In this document: in pieces, positions 9,845 through 20,810 of the stretch
Numbering within the stretch: the stretch's first letter is position 1
How the letters are laid out: every line of letters begins with the position of its first letter
NCBI RefSeq assembly: GCF_026745355.1
Contig: NC_079205.1
Location: 36,683,545 to 36,747,544 of the forward strand
Source of the DNA: Beta vulgaris subsp. vulgaris
Taxonomy: Eukaryota; Streptophyta; Magnoliopsida; Caryophyllales; Amaranthaceae
DNA: 64,000 nucleotides
Direction: 5' to 3'
The notes under the pieces: model-generated
The model's database searches: none
What the model was told of the DNA's origin: nothing
The model's input: the letters and a program-made list of their open reading frames with translations, nothing else
Made by a program: the position numbers and the translations under genes

Positions 9845-11482
9845 ATGAAATATTGGGGAGAGTGTAGATTGTTCAAAATTGCTTGTCATGTTGGAAAATC
9901 TTTGAAAACTGGCCAAGCAATACATAGAAGGGAAAGGTTGCAGTATGCTAGATTTCTTGTAGATGTCGTGGTGAATCAAGCTTTTCCTGGGCAAGTGAGT
10001 TTCAATACTGAGAAAAATGAACTTACTCAGGTTAAGATAGTTTATGAATAGAAACTTGAGATGTACTGTATATGTCAGAAGTTTGGACATTCAGAAGGGA
10101 ATTTTAGGAAGATAACATGCAGACAGGTGCGTAAGAGGAAAGAACAACAACCCGCTCAGGTAGTTGTGTCCAGGGTTGAGCCAAAGACAGAGGTTTTGGT
10201 TGATCAAGAGGACTTTAGAATGGTTCAGAGATCACCTAGGCAAAGTTTGAAGGGGACTGCAGAGGTGGCTACTATGAACTCTTTTCAAGTGTTACAAGAG
10301 GAGGAGATAAATGTGGGGATTGCAGCCTGTAAAATTGGAATGCAAGGGGCATAACAGTCCAAGAAAGCATAATGTAGTTAGAAATTTGATTCACAGTCAT
10401 TCTGTTGAACTTGTAAGCCTCTTAAACATAAGAGTAAAGATTAACAATATGGGTAATCTTTACTTAAATGTATGTCCTGGTTGGTATTTTACAACTCATT
10501 CACAGTGTCATAAAGGTCGCAGAGTAGTGGTGTTCTGAAACCCTCATTTTTTTTGATGTTAGCATTATAAAATGCACTAGTCATTTGGTGCATTGTTAAT
10601 TAGTGCAGGCTAGATAACAATTTTACAATACTTTCATTTATGGTTTCAATGATGCTCAAGGTAGGAAATTGTTATGGAGTGACCTCGAGTAACTAAAAGT
10701 TACTGCTTGTGCTAGGATTTGGATGGGAGATTTCAATTGCGTTCTTAATATGGATGAAAGATTAGGAACTCTTGTGAAGAATTCTGAAATCCTAGATTTT
10801 AGCAAATGTGTCAATAACTGTCAGATGGAGGACATGAAGGCTAGTGGTAGTTTCTTTACTTGAAATAACAAGCAAAGTGATGAAGCTAGTGTGTTTTCTA
10901 AGATAGATCGAGTAATGTGCAATGATACTTTGGTGGAGGCTTATTAGTGTATAGAAGCACATTTTTTGCCCGAAGGTGATTTTCACCATAGTCCTATGCT
11001 CTTAGTTTCTTATCCAGTTTATAGCACCGGCAAGAAACCATTTAGATATTTTGCCATGTGGAAGTCTACTCCCTCTTTTGAAAACCTTGTTGCTACTCAT
11101 TGGAATGAAAGAATTGAGGGGACTCCAATGTTTAGCGTGACTCAGAAGTTGAAAAAGGTGAAAGATGCTATTACACTCTTGAATAAAGAAGGTTTTCTAA
11201 AGTCTTGAAAGATTGTCAAGTGCTATTACAACAACCTGAAAACATGGAGTTGAGGAGGAGGGAGTTAAGTGCTGCAAAGGAGTATAAGATTACTTCGGAG
11301 TCTTATAGAAGTTTTTTGTTACCGAAGGCAAAATGTGCATGGTTGAAGGATGGTGATGCTAATATTAAGATGTTTCAGAGCAACAACAAAAAGAGACAAT
11401 TGCAAAATGCCATCTTTGGTATCTATATAGCACTAGGGAAATGGGTTAGTCAACATGAGGAAGTTAATGCAGCCTTTCTGGA
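9845..11482 (+). pseudogene. Decayed LINE: ORF1 zinc knuckle and ORF2 endonuclease
   Basis: Pieces of an L1-type LINE lie in order on the plus strand. At 9845-10354 is an ORF1 fragment with the zinc knuckle CICQKFGHSEGNF, the H being present and the last Cys replaced by F. At about 10640-11200 is the C-terminal half of the endonuclease (ARIWMGDFNCVLNMDERLG, then KIDRVMCND and a degraded SDH-like region). At 11205-11480 is the linker before RT (KCAWLKDGDANIKMF). Several in-frame stops and frame changes show it is dead. It ends abruptly at the CACTA-like end at 11483, so RT is missing. Confidence 0.75.
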
Positions 11483-11690
11483 CACTAGTGGAAAAAGCCT
11501 TATATATCACAAGATAACAGATCCGATCCCGAAAAACCGGATCAGTTAAAATTAACTAATTCGGTCATTTATCAAACCAGATTAGTAAGTTCAGGTTTTG
11601 TTGGTGCAAAAGTCTTATTAAGTAAAATGATCCGATCGTTTAACCAAACCGGATAAGTAAATTCGGCCCAAATCAATTTGGTCCAAAATA
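11483..11690 (+). mobile_element. Unpaired CACTA-like terminus
   Basis: CACTAGTGGAAAAAGCC resembles the CACTA terminus at 20811 and breaks the LINE reading frame. Behind it, words such as GATCCGATC, AAACCGGAT and ACCGGATCAGT repeat in both orientations within about 180 bases, as in CACTA subterminal regions. No matching right end was found, so this may be a solo or rearranged end. Confidence 0.45.
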
Positions 11691-12583
11691 ACGCTCAGCC
11701 CACAACCGACTTGAGTGATTTCTTTTAAGCGCTTGTGAGATTGTGGCTTAAGTGAACTATTTCTATAGCTTTCATGCTGCTAAGTCCAAAATAATCCCAT
11801 AACGCTCAGTCCAAAATAAGTGAAGCTTGGTGGCCACAAAAGACAAAAGACAAATAATAAAAAGAGAGAAATGGAAACCTCAAGAGTTTTCTTTCATCTA
11901 GGGGAGAAAACGGTAGTATCAACAACAAGTGGGTTTCATTTTTGGAAGATAAATTTCAATCTTTAGCAATCTAGGAAAGAAAAAGGAAGTTTAGGAAACT
12001 TAGGTATTTTTGGTGAAGAGGAATGTTGAAAAAAAAAGGTAGGAAAGCAACATTGGAGTGGAGGGGGTACTCAGCGCTAAAAATTGCAAGCAGGAAAGTA
12101 CAGGGCAGTGTTTGGAGAGAAGGAGATTGCAGTGCGAATTGTAGGAGTAGAAGCACAACACCAGCGAGAAGATTACCTATTACAGACAACAGCATAGCAG
12201 TAGATTATAGCTTACAGATTACAGACAGCAAAATAGCATTAGATTACAAATTACAGATTACAGCAGGAATTTTCCTTCCATCGGCAATTGTGGTATTTTA
12301 TTTTGGATGTTCTTTATTACTTTTAGACTAGTTTGCTTTATCTCCATGCAATTGGCACTGGAACTTGGATTAATAATATAGTTATTAGATTTTCTAAATT
12401 TTTAATTATGAACTCTTTTACTTTTAATAGTATTATATTTATTCTTAATATGGTAGGCTAAATCTCCCTAGGCTAGGGAGATATATTAATATGTTAGGCT
12501 AAATCTCCCTAGGGTAGGGAGATATATTTAGGGAAAAGTTGTGATTTTCATATTTGGGTCATGATTATATTGTGATTGGATTG
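11690..12583 (+). other. Probable gypsy LTR/leader, left part
   Basis: Sequence continuous, across the inserted copia element, with 17715-18413. The segment at about 11733-11790 (GCTTGTGAGATTGTGGCTTAAG...ATGCTGCTAAG) recurs in diverged form at 17927-17985. A 42-bp unit containing the inverted pair CTCCCTAGG/TAGGGAG is duplicated at 12449-12535. No coding domain is seen; the 102-codon frame at 12023 includes repeated GATTACAG words and is not a convincing gene. Confidence 0.45.
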
Positions 12584-12819
12584 TGTAACACAGGAGCTGA
12601 CCTCCTATTGATTAGATATTTTGTAAGCTGAGCTGGCAAGTTAGTTAGGAGCTCTTATTTTCAGTTAGTCATTCTGTTACATTCTGTTAGAAGGTTTCCG
12701 GTTAGTTTCTTTCTTTCTAGTTTGCTATAAATATCTCTAGGCTGTAATTTCTTAATGTGAGTTGAAATAATAAATTTTCTACAGAGAGTTTCCTCTCTTT
12801 TCTCCCCGAATTCTCCACA
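12584..12819 (+). repeat. 5' LTR of the copia element
   Basis: 236 bp, beginning TGTAACACAGGAG and ending TCTCCACA, with a TATAAATA promoter box at about 12726. It has a 10-bp tandem duplication (ACATTCTGTT) that the 3' LTR lacks. Confidence 0.95.
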
Positions 12820-13007
12820 TGGTATCAGAGCTAGATGCTCAAAATTGATCGAGTTCTTCGATTTTTCTGTTGATTTCATTCTTTTGATGAACTGAAATCA
12901 AGATTTCTTGCAGAATTTCTTCTGTTATCTTTTAATCAACAAATTTGAGTTGATTTTCTTCTTTTGTTTTTGAGAATTCAGTGAGATTGATTCATAATTT
13001 TCTGAAA

Positions 13008-16000
13008 ATGACTGAACAATCACAAAATTCTAGTGTTCAATCTCAGAATAATGTAGTAGGATACACTGATAAATATTTTCTTGGATCTGGTGATCAACCA
13101 GATCAACATCTTGGAGCTCACAAACTCAATGGAGACAATTTTCTTACATGGAATCGTGCGATTAGACTAGCTCTAGGAGCTAAGAATAAGTTGACATTTA
13201 TTGATGGAAAAACACCTAGACCTCCATCTGATTCTGAAGAAATGTAGAAATGGTTAAGGAATGACTATATGATTCAGTCATGGTTACTGAATTCCATGGA
13301 TAAAGTGATTGCAGAGGGTTTCATTCTCCAACAATCTGCAAATCAATTATATGAAGAAATCCTAGAAAGGTATGGCCAATCTAATGCTCCTCAATTGTTT
13401 GAATTGCATAAACAACTGTCTTCAATTCAACAAGGTTCTGATTATGTGGTTTAATATTACTCCAAATTGAAAAGAGTATGGGATGAAATTCAGCTTTTAG
13501 ATGGATTTCCTGATTGTGATTGTGGTGCTCTTGCAAAATGTTCTTGTGGAATTTAAAAAAAAGTTCTTGCTGCTGACCAAAAACAAAAGTTAATTCAACT
13601 TCTTGTTGGTTTAGATCGAGGATATGATACTGTTACTACCAATATTCTGAGCATGGATCCCTTACCTAATGTCAATAGAGCATATTCTATGTTGTTGCAA
13701 GTTGAGAGACAAAACAGGCTGAATATGCAACATGATTCTTCAAATCAGACAAGTGCATTTGTTTCTATGAAACAACAGCCATATCAAGGTACTACAACAG
13801 TGTCTCAACATCCTTATCCATCTCAAATTGATAAACGCGAAGGAAAGAGAATCAAGTTTGATAAAACTAGTAGAAAATGTGACTATTGCAAAAAGAATGG
13901 TCACACCATGGACCAGTGCTTCAAGCTTTCTGGTGTTTATCCTGAGTGGTTTCTTAATATGAAGAATTTATCTCCTGGATCTACAAATAAAATGGCTGCA
14001 CATGTTGCTGATAACTCAGGAGCTTACATTGCTGCTACTCCATTAGATCTTTCTGCTGATAATTCTGAACAACCAGTTGATTCAGCTTTGGTTCAAGCTG
14101 TTTACAAACAGATGATGAAGATGGTACAAACTCAGCCTCTCCCATCTCACAATTCAGAATTCACACCTTCAGTGAACTTTGCAGGTATTATTACTGTATC
14201 TCATGTCAATACAAAGCCAAATTTTAATGATAAAAAGGCTTGGATTGTGGATACAGGTGCCACAGATCACATGATCTGGGATAGAAGCTTATTTGCTTCT
14301 TTTACCACTTTATCTAACCCCATTAAAGTTGGTTTGCCTGATGGCACAACCAAATTAGTCCACATTATTGGTACTGTCAATCTTACAGACAACATTGTTC
14401 TTAAAAATGTGTTGTTAATTCCTGATTTTACTCACAATCTTTTATCTGTGAGTAAACTATTAGCTCAGAATAACCTGCAAGCTTTATTCACTCCTATTGC
14501 TTATCAATTTCAGGACCTTACAACTAAAGAAATTCAAGCCAGTGGTCAACAACATGCTGGTTTATACAAGTTTTGTTCTGTTCCCTCTTCTGTTTCAGAT
14601 ACTTCTGTTTCTTCTTTGCATAATAGTTGTAATGCTGCTGTTTCTACCCGTACACTTAGTATTTTACATGCTAGGTTAGGCCATATGTCTATGCAAAAGA
14701 TGTCCAAACTGTCTATTCCATATAAATCCAATAATGAAATAGACATTTGTTGTGAGCCTTGTGTTTTTGCTAAATCACACAACTCTTCTTTTCCTATTTC
14801 TGTTTCACATGCTGGTGCTATTTTTCAATTAATTCTTGTGGATCTTTGGGGCCCATACAGACATGCTTCATTATCATGAGCTAATTACTTTCTTACTATA
14901 CTTGATGATTTCTCAAGAACAACCTGGACTCATTTAGTCCATTCTAAAACTCAAGTTCCTACTATTATGAAGGACTTTATTACATATGTTGAGAATCATT
15001 TTGCTACTTCTATTAAGATTATTAGAAGTGATAATGGAACTGAAATTTTTCAAAAAGAATGTACTACTTTGTTTGCCAGTAAAGGTATTTTGCATCAAAG
15101 AAGCCTTCCTGGTAAACCCCAGCAAAATGGGAGAGTAGAAAGGAAGCATAGACATCTTCTTGAAACAGCTAGAGCCATAAAATTTCATGCTGGTCTTCCA
15201 CATAAGTTTTGGGCTGAATGTTTACTAGCTGCCACTTATTTGATTAATCTCATGCCCTCATCTGTTCTGCAGTGGAAGACTCCATTTGAGTGTTTATTTC
15301 ATAAACCTCCTGATTACAGTCATTTGAGAATTGTTGGCTGTTTATGCTATGCTGCTTGTCATACTCCTGACAAATTTGCTCCCTGGGCTAGAAAATGCAT
15401 CTTTCTAGGATACCCTTATGGCCAGAAGGGATACAAATTATTTGATCTTGACACTCAAACAATCATTCTTAGCAGAGATGTTTCATTTCAAGAATGTACA
15501 TTTCCCTTTAAACAAAGCTCTTCTTCTACTCCTTCCTTCATTTCTTCCTCTAGCCCTATGGTTTCTCCTAGTATTTCTGATGATGATGTTACTGCCTTCT
15601 TTTCTCCTATTAGTAATGTTTCTCCTCCTACTACTTCACCAATACATTCTTCACCTACTCTTCCTACTCCTTCTTCTATTTCTTCTGATAATCCTTCTCC
15701 TGTCCAGTATACTTCTTCTGATCTTCCTACCTCTCATTCTTCTTCTTCTCTACCCTTAAGAAGATCTACTAGACAGTAGGTTCTCCCTGCTAAATATCAA
15801 GATTTTGTTGTTCCCTCATCAGCTCTTCCATCTAATACTACTCTTTCTTCCTCTTTTAATGCTTATACATGTCTTGAACTTTCTCATTTCCTTCCTACCC
15901 ATCTTGCTAGTTTAGCTAAAGTTCTTTCAGATGTTGAACCTTCTTCTTATGCTCAAGCCAAGCATGATCCTAGATGGGTAGCTGCAATGGATAAAGAGCT

Positions 16001-17480
16001 TGAGGCTCTTGAAACAAATGGGACATGGGATATTGTTGATCTTCCTCCTAATGTTAAACCTATAGGCTGCAAATGGGTTTTTAAAACTAAATTCAACCCT
16101 GATGGCACTGTTGAGAGATGCAAGGGAAGATTGGTTGCTAGGGGAGATAATCAAGTCAAAGGGAAAGATTACAAACACACCTTCAGTCCAGTTGCAAAAT
16201 TCACCACAGTTAGAACCATAATTGCAGTAGCTGCAGCTTGCAATATGGAGATTCACCAATTAGACATCAATAATGCCTTCCTTCATGGCTTTATTGAGGA
16301 AGATTTATACATGACTCCACCTTTGGGTTATAAGAAAGTCAAATCAGGGCAGGTTTGCAAATTAAAAAGGTCCTTGTATGGACTAAAACAAGCTTCCAGG
16401 CAATGGAATTTGGAGCTTACTAAATTCCTTCTTAGTATTGGTTTTCATCAGTCCAAATATGACTATTCTATGTTTACACAGCAATCTGGGTCTTCTTACA
16501 CTATTGTGGTAGCATATGTTGATGATTTGTTAGTAGCTGGTACTCATGTTTCAGCAATTCAACAATTGAAGACTCAACTTCATACAGCTTTTACTATCAA
16601 AGACTTAGGTCCTTTGAAGTATTTTTTGGAAATTGAAGTCACTAGAGATTCTTCTGGCATCTTATTAAATCAGAGAAAATACATCCTGGATCTCTTACAT
16701 AATACTGCTTTGATAGATTGCAAGATTGCAGCATGTCCTTTTCCTCCTGGTTTAAAGTTGAGCAAAAATGATGGTGATCTTTTGACTGATCCAGAAATGT
16801 ATAGAAGGATCATTGGGAACTTGTTGTACCTGAATATGACAAGACCTGACATTTCTTATGCTGTCCAACAGCTAAGTCAGTTCTTATGTGCTCCTAGAGT
16901 CCCTCATTTTCTTGCTGCACAACATGTTTTAAGATATCTCAAAGGTTCTCTTCATCATGGTCTTTTTTATTCTGCTGATACAATTCTACAAATGCATGCT
17001 TATTGTGATGCTGATTGGGGCAATTGTGTAGATTCAGCTCGTTCATTAACTGGTTATTGTGTTTTTTTGGGGACTTCTCTCATTTCTTGGAAAACCAAGA
17101 AGCAAAAGGTAGTTTCTAAGAGTTCTACTGAGGCAGAATATAGAAGTATGAGCCACACCACTAGTGAACTCACTTGGATTACTAATCTACTGGCAGATAT
17201 TCATATTCAAGTTCCTAGGCCTGTTCCTTTGTTCTGTGACAATAAAGCAGCTCAACATATTGCAGCAAATCCTTGTTTTTATGAGCGCACTAAACATCTT
17301 CACAGTGATGTTCATTATATCAGAGAAAATGTGGAATCTGGTTTCATTGCAACTCATCATGTCAGTTCTCAGATGCAACTAGCAGATTTATTAACTAAAT
17401 CTCTCAGTGCTGCACATCATAAGTTATTGGCTCTCAAGCTTGGCCTTGTTGTTCCTTCTACTCCTCCAAGTCCAGCTTGA
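13008..17480 (+). pseudogene. Copia gag-pol polyprotein with five in-frame stops
   Basis: From ATG 13008 (MTEQ...) the frame stays the same to the TGA at 17478-17480, with no frameshift. It is broken by stops at 13245 (TAG), 13452 (TAA), about 13554 (TAA), 14877 (TGA) and 15777 (TAG). Domains in order: gag-like N terminus (HKLNGDNFLTWNRAIRLAL), zinc knuckle CDYCKKNGHTMDQC (13880s), aspartic protease WIVDTGATDHM (14240s), GAG-pre-integrase HARLGHMSMQKM, integrase core with RSDNGTEIF, RT with HQLDINNAFLHG and the catalytic YVDDLLVAG (16520s), and RNase H with AYCDADWG. It cannot make full-length protein. Intact pieces longer than 400 codons remain. Confidence 0.93.
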
Positions 17481-17488
17481 GGGGGGGC

Positions 17489-17714
17489 TGTAACACAGGA
17501 GTTGACCTCCTATTGATTAGATATTTTGTAAGCTGAGCTGGCAAGTTAGTTAGGATCTCTTATTTTCAGTTAGTCATTCTGTTAGAAGGTTTCCAGTTAG
17601 TTTCTTTCTTTCTTGTTTGCTATAAATATCTCTAGGCTGTAATTTCTTAATGTGAGTTGAAATAATAAATTTTCTACAGAGAGTTTCCTCTCTTTTCTCT
17701 CTGAATTCTCCACA
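17489..17714 (+). repeat. 3' LTR of the copia element
   Basis: 226 bp, starting TGTAACACAGGAG right after the polypurine tract and ending TCTCCACA. The GATTG target duplication follows immediately. Confidence 0.95.
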
Positions 17715-18413
17715 GATTGATACTCTGTGTTATTATTAGAACTAGTCGTTTGATATGCTTTAGATTGGTCATCTTTGTGTAATTTGCTAGTTTTATTGCT
17801 AGGAATTGACTAGTGATACGTAATTCTCCTTGTTATTTCCATTTGTAGCAATTAGGTGTTTGATTAGTGACTAAAACTTGTCACAATACCTAAGATTATC
17901 AATCTGATAATTTGCACAATCCGAGCTTGTGAGAGTGTTGCTTAAGTTAACTATTTCTACAGTTTTCCTGCTGCTAATTAATCGAGGCTAGAGAGCTTGT
18001 TCTAGATTATTAATTAGTTAGACAATATTCCAAGAGCTTGTTTGGTTTATTTGCAATTTAGAAAGTTTAGAGTGTCTACGTGCATTCTTGAGTTAATGTC
18101 AAAGTATATGCGTGATTTATTTTGTTCAATGATCGATTAATATTCCAATACCAATATGTATCTCCCGATCCCTATTTTAGTATATTTGATTATCTCTTTC
18201 GTAGTTCAATTTTTAGTAGATATTTTACCTTCATCTTTATAGTAGTTTATTTAGTTAATTGAAATCTATCAAAAACAGGGGTTTTCAACTAACACAAGAA
18301 ATAATAAAATAAATCCAATTCTCTGTGGGATCGACCCTGACTTACTCGACCACATTGCTAGAAGGTTATTGATAGGTTATTTTTTGTGGACACGCGACAG
18401 TTGTACCAAATTT

Positions 18414-18431
18414 TGGCGTCGTTGCGGGGGA
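18414..18431 (+). other. Gypsy primer-binding site
   Basis: TGGCGTCGTTGCGGGGGA differs slightly from the TGGCGCCGTTGCCGGGGA primer-binding sequence common in plant Ty3/gypsy elements. The preceding CGACCCTGACTTACTCGACC and TTGTACCAAATT context is typical of the end of such a 5' LTR. The LTR itself (about 11.7-12.58 kb plus 17.72-18.41 kb) is not fully delimited. Confidence 0.7.
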
Positions 18432-18500
18432 CTTTGGCATTTTTATTATATTATTTCTTGTGTGATTTACTAACTTGTGATCTAGTTTCTTTGTTGTGCA

Positions 18501-20495
18501 TGTCTGACAGAAACTCTAAGCACATACGTTTGCGAGATTTTGCAGCAAAGAACCAAAGGTTCATAGTGGCGAAAAGGACTCAAGCTCAACAACAACTTGA
18601 GCAAGCGCGTCATATTCCCCTGCCTCTTAGTGATTGTTCATCTTCGGAGGAGGAAGAAGAAGTTAAATTTGAGATGGCACACACCTTGAAGGAGTTAGCA
18701 GCTCCTACTTTTGATGCCAACTTACTGTGCATTGTTTATGCATATGAGGAGACGGAATGTGAGATAATACCAGGCCTTATCCGAGCTTTACCCACTTTCA
18801 TTGGTTTCAAAGAAAATGGCTCCTTATGTTATGTATACATGACTGATACAAACAAGTTCCTTAAAGAATTTCATATAGCTTGTTCCGGAATGAAACCGAG
18901 TGGAGTGACACTTGATAAACTGAAATTGAAAGCATTTCCATTTGTGTTATCAAATGCTGCAAAAGAATGGCTATATGATCTGCCTGCACAATCCATCTCT
19001 TCTTGGGATGAAATGCAACGAGTTTTATCAAAGTATTTTCCAGCATCTCTTGTGGAAATGTTTGTACGGATATTTGCGGTATTCGGCAAGATAACACATA
19101 GACACTTCATGAGTATTAGGAACGCTTTAAGAAGTAACGCAGTAGCTGCCCTAACCATCAAATCAGTAAGCAACTTCTAGTTCAGTATTTCAGAGGGTTA
19201 AAATACAATGATAAAAATATGATTGATGCGGCAAGCGGTGGATCACTAGGTGATAAAATACCTGTCGATGCAAGGAAGCTCATAGCAAACATGGCAGCTA
19301 ACTCTCGATATTCTGGAAGAAGGAATCAAGTTCCAGCTCCATCTCATCATGTTAAGGAGGTGGGTTTTCTAAGGTGGAGGAGCAGATAGCCAACCTCACC
19401 TCCTTAGTAGAATAAGTTGTGATAGAAAAAAGCCTAGCCAATGCATGTGAGATATGTTTCACTGTAGGACACGCTACTGATATGTGTCCAAGCCTACAAG
19501 ATGAACAAGTGAATGCTATTGGGGGCATTGAAAGACAATAATGGAGGTATGACCCTTTCTCTCAACCTATAATCAGCAATCAGGGATGGAAGGATCATCC
19601 AAACCTGAGGTATGGCAACACTCAGCAGCAAGGAAATCCTCATTTCGTACCAGCACTCCACCAACAGCAAGGATTCAAGCCTCCACCTAGATATCACGCG
19701 ACCCAACCTCCGCATTTCCCTAGACAACCGTTGCAACAACCTACAGCACAACAACAACCTGGTGGCATGTCTCTTGAAGAGATTGTGAAGACGATGGCTT
19801 CCAGCACTTTGCAATTTCAGCAAGAAACACGAAGTGTGTTGAGGAACCTTGAAAATCAAGTCTCTTAGTTAGCTGATACTCTTAACATGTTGCAAACACA
19901 AAGCTCTTCGAAACTACCTAGCCAAACTGAGAGAAATCCTAAGGAGAATGCTAGTGTTATTTATCTTAGGAGTGGCAAGCAATTAGCGATTCCAGTGAGA
20001 AGAAAGAGTGAGCTGGTGATAATTCCAGAAGAAGAAAAGGAGGCAATTGTAACAGAAAAGGATGAGTAGCAACAAAACAAGGCCAACTTTCATGTTTCTA
20101 TTAAGACTAATAATGTTTTTACACCTGTACGTTTTCCTAGCAGATTATTATCAAAGAACAAGCAGCCTGATCATGAGAAGGAGATGTTGGATATCTTTCC
20201 CAATGTAGAAGTGAACATACTTCTACTGGAAGCTATAAAACAAGTGTTGCGATACGTAAAGTTTTTGAAGGACTTGTGCACTAATAAGAAGAAACTTAAA
20301 GGTGACGAGCAAACAAATGTAAGTGAGAATGTTTTCGCTGTTTTGCAGCAAAAAGTCCCTCCAAAGTGTAAAGATCCCGGTATTTTCACGATACCATGCC
20401 GAATAGGTAACACAAGGTATGAGAGATCCATGCTAGATTTAGGAGCCTTAACTAAATTGCACTTAGCATGTGCAATAAGCCCTTTAAACCCCTAG
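18501..20495 (+). pseudogene. Ty3/gypsy gag and start of protease (Tat/Athila-like)
   Basis: The gag starts at ATG 18501 (MSDRNSKHIRL). A retrotransposon gag core lies at about 18890-19060 (LKLKAFPFVLSNAAKEWLYDLP...WDEMQRVLSKYFPAS). The frame breaks at 19180 and the protein continues in another frame (GLKYNDKNMIDAASGGSL). A C-x2-C-x4-H-x4-C zinc-knuckle-like stretch is at about 19440-19490, in a region with a Gln/Pro-rich tail. At about 20390-20450 is a protease-like RIGNTRYERSMLDLGALTKL, where LDLGA is the active-site region. The element stops there; RT and integrase are absent. Multiple stops and frameshifts show it is dead. Confidence 0.8.
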
Positions 20496-20810
20496 GCTGT
20501 CCTAGTGGACGAATAAGGTCTCGTGAAGATTTTCAGAAGGCATACCCATAAATTTAAAATATGCAAATATAAAGAATAAATAAAATATAAAATGGACCTA
20601 AATGAAAACATGTGCAAAGTTATGACCCAAAAAGTAAATCCTCACCCAAGCTAAATAATACATTGTCCTCTGATTAATAAATATAGGGAGGGGAAGGGAA
20701 AGGAAAACATCCACAACCACATAACATGATCAACTTCCTCAATCACGCAATCAAGTTACACAAAAATAAATGGTAAAAAGAGATATGACTTTTAAAAAAA
20801 CTTGAACAGG
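20496..20810. other. Spacer before the CACTA element
   Basis: AT-rich with no recognised domain; it seems continuous with 22120 onward, across the CACTA insertion. Possibly remaining gypsy DNA. Confidence 0.4.

Larger units (their letters stand above)
12584..17714 (+). mobile_element. Ty1/copia LTR retrotransposon, TSD GATTG
   Basis: Complete structure: 5' LTR 12584-12819, primer-binding site TGGTATCAGAGC at 12820, one long reading frame, a polypurine tract (GAGGGGGGG, about 17480-17487), and 3' LTR 17489-17714. The 5-bp duplication GATTG is at 12579-12583 and 17715-17719. Integrase precedes RT, the copia order. The LTRs differ by about six substitutions and one 10-bp duplication, so the insertion is not very recent. 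It is nested inside older gypsy sequence. Confidence 0.96.

Noticed and set aside
12023..12331. 102-codon frame as a gene
   Set aside because: Built from repeated GATTACAG words within a probable LTR; no domain.
15418..15759. Leu-rich frame inside the copia element
   Set aside because: Shadow frame of the Ser/Pro-rich linker between integrase and RT.
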